NCBI GenBank assembly: GCA_938073925.1
Contig: CALJGH010000062.1
Location: forward strand, 1-21,512
DNA length: 21,512 bases
From: an uncultured Nitrospinaceae bacterium
GTDB taxonomy: Bacteria > Nitrospinota > Nitrospinia > Nitrospinales > VA-1
Direction: 5' to 3'
The translations under genes were made by a program, and so were the position numbers. Each line of letters opens with the position of its first letter. Within the stretch, counting starts at the first letter, position 1. Below the pieces are notes generated by a model. That model ran no database searches. It was not told the DNA's origin and worked only from the letters and a program-made list of their open reading frames with translations. This document shows, in pieces, positions 8,984 to 16,135 of this stretch.

Positions 8984-9001
8984 ATTGCGATACAGCCGCC
9001 T
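8965..9001. terminator. Bidirectional hairpin terminator between convergent genes
   Basis: AGGCGGC (8965-8971) and GCCGCCT (8995-9001) form a 7-bp GC-rich outer stem, with an inner GCAA/TTGC hairpin in the loop. On the minus strand the stem is followed by GTTTGTTTTAG, and on the plus strand by TTCATTGTTAAATTTT. It spans the stop codon of the ligase gene and lies 29 bp past the end of the FGE-fold gene. The T tracts are interrupted, so efficiency is uncertain. Confidence 0.5.
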
Positions 9002-9029
9002 TCATTGTTAAATTTTGCGCAGTCTTATG

Positions 9030-10319
9030 CTAGAAAACGCAACGGAACCCGATACTGTCAATACGGTAATCCACCACGAAACCTTTTCTGGCAGCAGACC
9101 GCTGGCTAGTTGCGTTAGTCTCCCAGGCTCCTCCACGAATTCCTTTTCGAACCCCTCCTCCTTTTCGGTCTGAAGGGTTTGTCCGCAAAGGACCTTTCGG
9201 ATTTTCTTTAGGGCTATTAGCATAATATTTATCATCCATCCAGTCTGTGACCCATTCATGCACATTACCCGCCATATCATGAAGCCCCCAAGGATTGGCT
9301 GGAAATGAACCTACAGGAGCTGTAAAGGAAAATCCATCAGAAATATTCTTATCACTGACATTCATATCACAGTCCCTATCGCAAAAATTGGATTTGCCGC
9401 CTTCGAAATCATCTCCCCAATAATATTCTGTGGTTGTCCCAGCACGTGCTGCATACTCCCATTCCGCTTCAGTAGGCAAACGTTTATTGCTTTTCTTGCA
9501 GAATTCTGCGGCCTCGTGCCAAGTCACTCTATTAACAGGTAGTTTCGCACCTTTAAAGCGTCCTGGATTATGGCCCATGACAGATTGAAACAAGCCTTGG
9601 CTGACTTCGTATTTGTCCATTTGAAAAGAACTCAGACAAACTTCATGGATAGGCCTCTCTGATTTTGCCCACTTAGTACTGCCCATTTGGAAACATCCAC
9701 CATCCACTTGTACCATTTCTATAGGGCCCGTTATTCCACTTCTATGTATCAATATATCTTCCACTTTGACATGCAACTCGTGTACATAGTCATATACACG
9801 GCGAGGAACACCTTTATAATTTAACGAAGCATCCCGATGCGGGATCAATAGCATTTTCCCAGTTTTCATATTAAAGAGGCGATAATGAAGAATGGGCTTT
9901 GCTTCGGCACCATCGACATAATTCCTCATATTATTTCTGCCGTCCTCAGGTGTATATACGTTCTCATCAACAAGTTCAGCTTCGAAAGATTCACCGCTGT
10001 CCAGTATTGTTGCAACAACAATGTTTCTCTTTATTATTTTCATGGCCATAATGCGATCTACAAGCTTCTTGGTTTCTTCGTATTTTTTCAATATGAATTT
10101 GGTCTCCGCTAAACCACGCATAATTCGCCAGTTATCGGGATCCATTTTGAGAGCGGAAGAATAATATTTTTCAGCTTTTTTCATTTTTCCCATTTTAAAA
10201 GCAGCATCTCCTTTAGAAGTTTCTTCCTGGACATTTGCAAAAACGGAAACGGGGAACAAGATCAACAAAAGAAAACTGTATCGGAGCAACTGATTTTTAA
10301 AAACAAAACTAAAACTCAT
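9030..10319 (-). CDS. Secreted TPR protein with FGE-sulfatase-fold domain
   Basis: The 429-aa protein starts with a Sec signal peptide (hydrophobic 11-26, likely cleavage after VFA at residue 28), followed by one or two TPR units (about 33-85). A linker domain of unknown type (about 95-195) comes next, then a C-terminal formylglycine-generating-enzyme/SUMF1-type domain (about 199-429). Fold motifs are DGGCFQMGS (206-214), LPTEAEWEYAARAG (281-294), GNVHEWVTDW (351-360) and the terminal IGFRCVF. In true FGE enzymes the stretch after RGGSW carries two active-site cysteines. Here residues 395-411 (RGGAW through SAAR) contain none, so formylglycine synthesis is unlikely. A binding or structural role in the periplasm is more likely. 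AGGAG lies about ten bases before the ATG. Confidence 0.85.
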   Translation of the reverse strand: MSFSFVFKNQLLRYSFLLLILFPVSVFANVQEETSKGDAAFKMGKMKKAEKYYSSALKMDPDNWRIMRGLAETKFILKKYEETKKLVDRIMAMKIIKRNIVVATILDSGESFEAELVDENVYTPEDGRNNMRNYVDGAEAKPILHYRLFNMKTGKMLLIPHRDASLNYKGVPRRVYDYVHELHVKVEDILIHRSGITGPIEMVQVDGGCFQMGSTKWAKSERPIHEVCLSSFQMDKYEVSQGLFQSVMGHNPGRFKGAKLPVNRVTWHEAAEFCKKSNKRLPTEAEWEYAARAGTTTEYYWGDDFEGGKSNFCDRDCDMNVSDKNISDGFSFTAPVGSFPANPWGLHDMAGNVHEWVTDWMDDKYYANSPKENPKGPLRTNPSDRKGGGVRKGIRGGAWETNATSQRSAARKGFVVDYRIDSIGFRCVF

Positions 10320-10341
10320 GACAAATTAACTCCTAAAAACT

Positions 10342-10381
10342 TTGATAAAATGAATAGAACATTGATAAAATGAATATAAAT
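10342..10381. repeat. Two tandem 20-bp direct repeats in the FGE-fold gene leader
   Basis: TTGATAAAATGAATA occurs at 10342-10356 and again at 10362-10376, exactly 20 bp apart. Partial copies follow at 10376-10385 (ATAAATGAAT) and 10393-10403 (TTTGATAAATT). On the minus strand they lie between a perfect TATAAT (10405-10400) and the Shine-Dalgarno of the FGE-fold gene, so they would be in its 5' leader. About two helical turns of spacing could suit a protein binding site; this is inference. Confidence 0.6.
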
Positions 10382-10427
10382 GAATCGTTGATTTGATAAA
10401 TTATACACATTATCCAGTAAGTTTTTG

Positions 10428-10589
10428 CTAATTTTCCTGTTTTTCGTTCGGATTTTTCTCTTTTATGTGGGGACTAGGAGGGGCATCCTGCTTATTTTTT
10501 TGCTTTTTCAAGTCGCTCCATCCTGAATCTATTTTCTTCTTTTTATTATGCCGTTCCCGTTTGGGGAAATAATCTATTTCGTCAATCAT
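10428..10589 (-). CDS. Small basic hypothetical protein, 53 aa
   Basis: An ATG at 10589 shares its A with the last base of the TAA stop of the preceding 738-aa membrane protein gene (TAATG). AGGAAAG lies about six to twelve bases upstream, inside that gene. The 53-codon frame ends at TAG (10428-10430). The product has no hydrophobic segment or signal peptide and is strongly hydrophilic, with a lysine cluster HNKKKKI near residues 14-20, then GWSDLKKQKNKQ, a proline patch APPSP (36-40) and a charged tail. I do not recognise it. The overlap and ribosome binding site argue for real translational coupling, but at this length chance cannot be excluded. Confidence 0.5.
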   Translation of the reverse strand: MIDEIDYFPKRERHNKKKKIDSGWSDLKKQKNKQDAPPSPHIKEKNPNEKQEN

Positions 10590-12805
10590 TATCGGCTTTC
10601 CTGATCGGCTTTTTGGGTAACAAGGGACTTGATTCGGTCAATGACTGGACCTTGCAGACCAAGCTGAATAGCTCGATTCAAATGCTCCAAGCTTTTTTTA
10701 TTATTATTGAGACTGGAGTATATCATAGCCAGGTTGGCATGACCGACACCATAATTGGGATCAATATTAATAGCATTTTTTAACATCTTAATCGCCTCCG
10801 GTCGCTTATCCAGAGTCGACAGAACCTGGGCTAACGAATCGTAGGCGTATTTGTTCATAGGCCAGCTTCGGATCGCTGCGCGCAACATTTTTTCAGCTTC
10901 ATCGGCATTCCCCATTCTTTTCAGGTTATTTCCTAGCATGGTCAAAGCTGGGCTGAAATTGGGGTTGAATTTCAACGCCATTCGAAAAAACTTATTTGCC
11001 TCAGGAAGATTGTTTTGGCCCTGCCAAGCCTGTCCAATCCTGAAATAGGGTTTCCATGCACTGGGCATATATTCCAAAGCTTCTGTATAGGCTATCCGCG
11101 AAGCAGCCCATTGCCCTCCCCTAAAGAGCGATTCACCGCTCTTAGCTATCTCAAGGTATTTCAACCGAGACTGGATTTTAGAATCGGACATAGTCGGAGC
11201 AGAAAAAGCAACCAGGATCATCAGGATCAAACTAACGAACACAGCCTTTATCAAAATGAATTGGGGTTTTAATAAACCAGACAGCACTCCAGTTGCTTTA
11301 AACGCTTTGTGGAACAAGAAGAGAATAAACGCCATAGACATCAACTGAAAAAATGGAAATAGTAAAAGAAACATCCCGTCCAGATAATCCCATGAGTCGG
11401 GGTGAGGGGAGAAAAGAACTTGAAAAAAACTGCTGGAACGAACCAGCATTCCCGGGCGTTCAAAAAAAACATCAAAAGATGAACCCAAAGCCTGTAGTGT
11501 GAATTGCGGGTGGTTATAAGGTAACGAAACCTTATATTGAACCAACATGAGAAACTGGGCTAAAACAGCTATCAAACAAACAACAACAGGGCCAAAATTA
11601 ATTCTATTTGAACGGTTCTCTGCAAACCTTTGAATCAAAGTTCCCAGACCCAGAGCAAATATAGGTAAAGCCGAAATCAAATGCCGGTGCCCATAGGAGG
11701 CAGAATCTTCCGGATATAAAAGTATGATGCCAAAAATTCCCGCAAGATAAGCAAGCAAACCCGGACGCAGGTCGCGGGAAAAATTATCTTTCAGAAAAAG
11801 ACCGACCATACCTAGAACAGCAAGTGGCATTGAATACAACAACCCCCACTTCGCATTCAGAAATAACGTGTAAATATTTTCAATAAGAGGTCCTATAGAA
11901 AAACCTGTTAAACCTTCTCCAGCAAATTTCATATGGCGGGGAGGAAAAGGAACTCCATTCAACTGATACCAACAATAAATTTGTGGCAACATTGTTAGAA
12001 GAAAACCGCCCCCTAAAGCTCCTGCTAAAATCGAAATTTTCTTCACCGCCCGGGCTGGATTTGCTTTCCAGTCCCAACGAAATTCCCACAAAAGGTCCAC
12101 AGCAAACAAAGCAAAAAATGAGATATTGATCACACGCGTCATGCACAATAAGCCCAATATTGTTCCAATCAACGCATAATGAATGGGTCTTCTGGATTGC
12201 CGAAACCGGATCCAAATAAAAATTAAGACGGCGACCAGAAAAAACTCAGAGGTGTGCGCCATTCGCTGTCTGATGAAAGAGAAATAAATCAGTGGTGAAG
12301 CAAGCCAGATTGACAGCGTCGCCAGCATACTCACATGCTTTCGGGTAAACATTCGCAAGGTACGATAAACAAAGATCAAACCTGTGAAAAGGTAGGTCGC
12401 TGAAGCAACGGCAGTCGAAAAATAATATGGGGCTGAATATCCATCTGTTGTAACCGGATAACCTAAACTCTGATACAAATGGGCAAGCGCATGTCCTATC
12501 AGAAAAAAAGGCAGAAACAAGATCGCTTGTCCCATTTGCCAATTGTTAAACACATAACCTGTCGGATTAATTTTTTCCGCATGGGCGTAACCACGCTCAT
12601 TTAAAAAATCGAGATCGCCATCAATGAAAGTAGAGCGCAGGAAAGCGTAGTAACCGGTGTCGTCACCCCCGTCGATAGTCGATACTGAGTAGAATCCTGT
12701 ATGTATATTCGGAGGAACCCACGAGTTAAATATCCCCAGCGGCGTGAGCCACAAAAAGGTGAAAAAGAATATTCCACCCAAATAAAGAGCACTACGTTTC
12801 GACAT
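10589..12805 (-). CDS. Polytopic GT-C-like membrane protein with C-terminal TPR domain
   Basis: The 738-aa protein has about a dozen predicted TM segments between 7 and 545, followed by a soluble domain (about 555-730) of four or more TPR units, for example IGQAWQGQNNLPEANKFF and LAQVLSTLDKRPEAIKML. After TM1 the first outside loop carries GGDDTGYYAFLRS (46-58, acidic pair Asp48-Asp49) and DGDLDFLNE (62-70). Acidic residues at this position are the usual catalytic or metal site of GT-C transferases that use polyprenyl-phosphate sugars. YGHRHLISALP (371-381) is another likely active-site loop. It is therefore probably a membrane glycosyltransferase, but donor and acceptor are unknown. It lies 64 bp after the epimerase gene in the same direction and is overlapped by the 53-aa ORF. 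Confidence 0.7.
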   Translation of the reverse strand: MSKRSALYLGGIFFFTFLWLTPLGIFNSWVPPNIHTGFYSVSTIDGGDDTGYYAFLRSTFIDGDLDFLNERGYAHAEKINPTGYVFNNWQMGQAILFLPFFLIGHALAHLYQSLGYPVTTDGYSAPYYFSTAVASATYLFTGLIFVYRTLRMFTRKHVSMLATLSIWLASPLIYFSFIRQRMAHTSEFFLVAVLIFIWIRFRQSRRPIHYALIGTILGLLCMTRVINISFFALFAVDLLWEFRWDWKANPARAVKKISILAGALGGGFLLTMLPQIYCWYQLNGVPFPPRHMKFAGEGLTGFSIGPLIENIYTLFLNAKWGLLYSMPLAVLGMVGLFLKDNFSRDLRPGLLAYLAGIFGIILLYPEDSASYGHRHLISALPIFALGLGTLIQRFAENRSNRINFGPVVVCLIAVLAQFLMLVQYKVSLPYNHPQFTLQALGSSFDVFFERPGMLVRSSSFFQVLFSPHPDSWDYLDGMFLLLFPFFQLMSMAFILFLFHKAFKATGVLSGLLKPQFILIKAVFVSLILMILVAFSAPTMSDSKIQSRLKYLEIAKSGESLFRGGQWAASRIAYTEALEYMPSAWKPYFRIGQAWQGQNNLPEANKFFRMALKFNPNFSPALTMLGNNLKRMGNADEAEKMLRAAIRSWPMNKYAYDSLAQVLSTLDKRPEAIKMLKNAINIDPNYGVGHANLAMIYSSLNNNKKSLEHLNRAIQLGLQGPVIDRIKSLVTQKADQESR

Positions 12806-12869
12806 TGGTTTTATCTGAAAAGATCAGGAATAGAGGAATTATTATGAGGTTTTGTCGGAAAAAAGTTTT

Positions 12870-14009
12870 TTATTTACTCGAAACCGGCTGAGTTTCAAGC
12901 ACTAGGCCTTTTTCAACGAGTTGTCGGTGAGCATCTTCTACTTTGGAAACCGCTTCTTGCCCATCACTCCAGGAGATTAGATCTTTTAGTCCTTCTTTTA
13001 GTGTGAACTTGGGCTCGAACCCTAATTCGCTGATTTTCGAAATGTCTGCATAACAGTCTCGAATATCACCATTACGAAACTTGTAAATCACATCAGGGCG
13101 AAATGTTTTTCCGCAAAGTTCAATAAGTGTTTCCGCAAGTTCAAGAATAGATGAAGGTTTTCCTGTGCCAATATTGAAGATACCATATTCCGCCTGGTTC
13201 AACAAAAGGAGCTTGCCACGCACCAGATCTTTAACATGAATAAAGTCGCGGCGCTGGTTACCATCTTCATATATCAAAGGTGGGGTATCATTTTTTATCG
13301 CGGAACAAAAAATTGCTGCTGCCCCGGTATAAGGGTTATTCAAGGACTGTCGGGGGCCGTAGCAATTAAAGTATCTGCATGCCACCGTAGGAATATTGTG
13401 TGCCCGACCAATCATCAGCGAATAAACCTCCTGATCTTTTTTACTTTGCGCATAAACTGAAGTGCAGTCGAGTTCTTTATCCTCCCCGGTTGGCAGAGGA
13501 GAAAGCGCTGAAGCGCATTCAGGACAAAGCATTTCCCATTGTCCTTCAGCTAATTGACTATCAGGTCTCGGTTTGGGGGAAATTTTTCCATGCTCTTCGC
13601 AGTGATAGCAACCTTCGCCATAAAGGCTCATGGAGCTGGCAACTAATACTTTTTCTACATTATGTTTTTCATTTACAAGAATATCCCAGAGCACACCGGT
13701 ACCTTGAACATTGGTAGAAATATATTGGTCAATAGAATACATAGATTGACCTACACCAACCTCTGCAGCATCGTGAATAATGAGATCAACGTCTTTTATG
13801 GATTGGTGTAAATGGTCTCGGTCTCGAACGTCTCCTTTTATAAACTCCGCATCTGGATGCAAAAAATCAGGTTTTTCAGCCCTATCTCCATGTACTTGCA
13901 GGTTGAGATTGTCGTAAACCCGAACACTGTAACCTTGAGCAATCAACTCATCAACCGTGTGCGAACCTATAAACCCTGCTCCACCTGTGACCAAAACCTT
14001 CTTTGCCAT
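12870..14009 (-). CDS. SDR-family nucleotide-sugar epimerase/dehydratase with two-CxxC insert
   Basis: The 379-aa extended short-chain dehydrogenase probably acts on an NDP-sugar, for instance as a 4-epimerase. It has the NAD-binding GGAGFIGS (9-16), the catalytic serine region ASSMSLYGEG (124-133), YxxxK as Tyr186-Ala-Gln-Ser-Lys190, and the substrate-side RYFNCYGPRQ and RRDFIHVKDL blocks. An unusual insert between the Ser and Tyr catalytic segments contains CYHC (Cys134, Cys137) and CPEC (Cys162, Cys165), which could bind zinc. I recall related dTDP-L-rhamnose 4-epimerase-like proteins with a similar cysteine insert, but the substrate here is not proven. A strong GAGAGGAGAA ribosome site precedes the ATG. 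A hairpin spans its last codons (12877-12899). Confidence 0.85.
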   Translation of the reverse strand: MAKKVLVTGGAGFIGSHTVDELIAQGYSVRVYDNLNLQVHGDRAEKPDFLHPDAEFIKGDVRDRDHLHQSIKDVDLIIHDAAEVGVGQSMYSIDQYISTNVQGTGVLWDILVNEKHNVEKVLVASSMSLYGEGCYHCEEHGKISPKPRPDSQLAEGQWEMLCPECASALSPLPTGEDKELDCTSVYAQSKKDQEVYSLMIGRAHNIPTVACRYFNCYGPRQSLNNPYTGAAAIFCSAIKNDTPPLIYEDGNQRRDFIHVKDLVRGKLLLLNQAEYGIFNIGTGKPSSILELAETLIELCGKTFRPDVIYKFRNGDIRDCYADISKISELGFEPKFTLKEGLKDLISWSDGQEAVSKVEDAHRQLVEKGLVLETQPVSSK

Positions 14010-14144
14010 TTAATTCTCCTCTCTAGCCTTAGTCTTTCGATTTTTTTCAACGGGATATAGCATTTCATTTATCATCATATCTCATTCGGCAAATAAGGGG
14101 AAGGACTTGAGGCATAGAACCGTATTTTGGTTTTCGTAACCCCA

Positions 14145-14173
14145 TTGAAATCTAGAAAGAATTGAGCAATAAT
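14145..14173 (+). promoter_or_regulatory. Sigma-70-type promoter of the GT2-wecA-TMTC operon
   Basis: TTGAAA (14145-14150) and AATAAT (14168-14173) are separated by exactly 17 bp and each match 5 of 6 consensus bases. Transcription would start near 14180, about 45 nt before the GTG start of the first glycosyltransferase gene. The position in the divergent gap between two glycan gene sets supports it. Confidence 0.6.
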
Positions 14174-14225
14174 CAGGGGTCAGAGAACGCGTTGTCCTTC
14201 CCTTTAGCAACAACCGGCATGCAAA

Positions 14226-15077
14226 GTGGATCTTTCCTGCATTATTGTTAATTATAAAAATAGTGAGCCTCTAAAAGATTGCCTGGCATCCATTTACCAA
14301 ACTGTCCAGGGAATAGACTTTGAAGTAATAATTGTTGATAACAGCGAGAATGACCCAGGCTTGCAACCTCTAAAAGAGTTATATCCAAAGGCCCAGTTTA
14401 TTTCTAATTCCTCCAACGTTGGGTTTTCCAAGGCTAATAATCAGGCCGCTAAAATAGCACAAGGCAATATTTTGATTTTTTTGAATCCAGACACCATTTT
14501 ATCTGATCAGGCCATCAACTCTATGTACAAGCACGTTTGCTCTCATACGGAGATCGGTGCACTTGGTCCCAAAGTAGTGAACCCAGACGGAAGCTTGCAA
14601 TATTCCTGCAGGCGGTACCCTACTCTATGGACCGGTCTGTTCAATCGCTACTCTATACTTTCCCAGTTATTTCCAGAAAACCGTTTTACTAGCCAATATT
14701 TGATGCGTGACTTTGATCACAATGAAATTCGGCAGGTTGACTGGCTCTCAGGATGTTGTTTAATGGTATCAAAAAGTATTTTCGAACAATCTCACGGGTT
14801 CGATGAAAACTATTTTTTATTCAATGAAGATGTAGATTTATGCCGAACGATCAATAAAGGAGGAAAGAGAGTTATCTATTTTCCTGAAGCAACAGTCATC
14901 CATCAGGTATCCACCAGCAATAGCAAAACGACGGCAAGAGTGATCATTCAACGACATTTGGGAATGATGCATTATTTCAGAAAACACGATGAGGGGAACT
15001 TTTTGACTCGAGGAATAATTAATTTTTTTATTTCTCTGAGGGGTGTTACGCAACTACTAATCAACTTTATAAAATGA
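14226..15077 (+). CDS. GT2 glycosyltransferase, WbbL-like (probable rhamnosyltransferase)
   Basis: The 283-aa GT-A-fold enzyme begins with SCIIVNY (4-10). It has VDNS (37-40), the NVGFSKANN segment (64-72) and the nucleotide/metal-binding NPDT (87-90), the variant of DXD seen in rhamnosyltransferases such as WbbL. It also has the acceptor-side GFDENYFLFNEDVDLC (191-206, with Glu201-Asp202 as likely catalytic acidic pair). The start is GTG at 14226: an in-frame TAG at 14205 rules out a longer form, and the N-terminus matches family practice, but no good Shine-Dalgarno is seen. The stop overlaps the wecA-like start by four bases (ATGA). The link to a WecA homologue and rfb genes suggests transfer of rhamnose onto a GlcNAc-type lipid primer; this is inference. 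Confidence 0.85.
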   Translation: MDLSCIIVNYKNSEPLKDCLASIYQTVQGIDFEVIIVDNSENDPGLQPLKELYPKAQFISNSSNVGFSKANNQAAKIAQGNILIFLNPDTILSDQAINSMYKHVCSHTEIGALGPKVVNPDGSLQYSCRRYPTLWTGLFNRYSILSQLFPENRFTSQYLMRDFDHNEIRQVDWLSGCCLMVSKSIFEQSHGFDENYFLFNEDVDLCRTINKGGKRVIYFPEATVIHQVSTSNSKTTARVIIQRHLGMMHYFRKHDEGNFLTRGIINFFISLRGVTQLLINFIK

Positions 15078-16135
15078 AATTTGAATCTTTCCCAATTCCA
15101 GGCGAAGTCTACCTTATTGGATATTTCCTAGCATTCATATTGTCTTTTGGCACCACTTTGTTTTTAATTAGAAACCCGTTCAATTTCGTCTTCAATCATC
15201 TTTCGAACTCAACCTGTAAGGATATCAAATCGTTCGGAGGAATTGCCGTTATTCTGTCGTTTTTAATAACCCTTTGGCTTTTTCTGCTAACAGGAATGAT
15301 TGATTCTGGCAATATCTACTTACTTGCTGTAATTACTGCTAGCACAGGTGTGATGCTCCTTCTTGGAATTTATGACGATATTACCCAATGCACCGCCCGC
15401 CTGAAACTGGCAGTTCAAATACTGATTGCCTGCGCACTTTATTTTTGCGGTTTTCAAATTGAGCGGATTGGAAATCTGGTTGAACTGGGTAATTTTTCGA
15501 TTTTCTTGACCATTCTTTGGATCGTGGGGATAACCAATGCCATAAACCTTATTGATGGGATGGACGGGTTGGCACCAGGAATTATTTTCTCTTCCTGCCT
15601 CACCATTGCATTTGTTTATTTGGAAAGAGAAATTATCGGAGGATCTTTTCTCGCTGTCATTTTAGCTGGAAGTGTTTTAGGGTTTTTCATTTTCAATTTC
15701 CCCCCCGCAAAAATAATCCTTGGAGATACGGGAAGCCTGCCACTAGGTCTTCTTGTTGCATTAATAACCTTACTTCCTTTGAATCAGGGTTATACCGATG
15801 AGATTTACTATCTCATTCCTGTCATCACACTTTTAATACCAATTTTAGATACTACCTTTTCTTTTTTCCGAAGAATTGTCAAAGGAACCAGTCCTTTTCT
15901 TAAAGACGCAGAACATTTTCACCATCGACTTGGGAAACTCGGCCTAACACCCGTTAAGTCTATATCTATACTTTTTCTTATTGGCTTTTATTTTGATTTA
16001 ACTGCCATTTTAACTGCTTACAGCATCAACCTGATACCAAAATTCATTCCAACCTATTTTGTTTTTATTATTATTAACGTGGCAGTATTATTAACCATTT
16101 TAAAACGAAAAGAAAAAAAACATCGGCATGATTGA
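15074..16135 (+). CDS. WecA/MraY-family undecaprenyl-phosphate sugar-1-phosphate transferase
   Basis: This integral membrane enzyme transfers a HexNAc-1-phosphate from a UDP-sugar to undecaprenyl phosphate, the first step of lipid-linked glycan synthesis. The 353-aa protein has about ten or eleven TM segments and all diagnostic loops. KSFGG lies at 52-56, GIYDD with the metal-binding Asp101-Asp102 at 98-102, and NAINLIDGMDGLA at 155-167. ILGDTGS lies at 205-211 and the carbohydrate-recognition HFHHRL at 281-286. The last is typical of the WecA/TagO branch rather than MraY. UDP-GlcNAc is the likeliest donor, but GalNAc or others are possible. It is translationally coupled to the GT2 gene upstream (ATGA) and overlaps the next gene by eight bases. 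Confidence 0.92.
   Translation: MKFESFPIPGEVYLIGYFLAFILSFGTTLFLIRNPFNFVFNHLSNSTCKDIKSFGGIAVILSFLITLWLFLLTGMIDSGNIYLLAVITASTGVMLLLGIYDDITQCTARLKLAVQILIACALYFCGFQIERIGNLVELGNFSIFLTILWIVGITNAINLIDGMDGLAPGIIFSSCLTIAFVYLEREIIGGSFLAVILAGSVLGFFIFNFPPAKIILGDTGSLPLGLLVALITLLPLNQGYTDEIYYLIPVITLLIPILDTTFSFFRRIVKGTSPFLKDAEHFHHRLGKLGLTPVKSISILFLIGFYFDLTAILTAYSINLIPKFIPTYFVFIIINVAVLLTILKRKEKKHRHD

Noticed and set aside
12246..12542. Minus-strand 98-codon frame inside the GT-C/TPR gene.
   Set aside because: It is out of frame within a well-supported membrane protein gene and has no ribosome site or recognisable domain.
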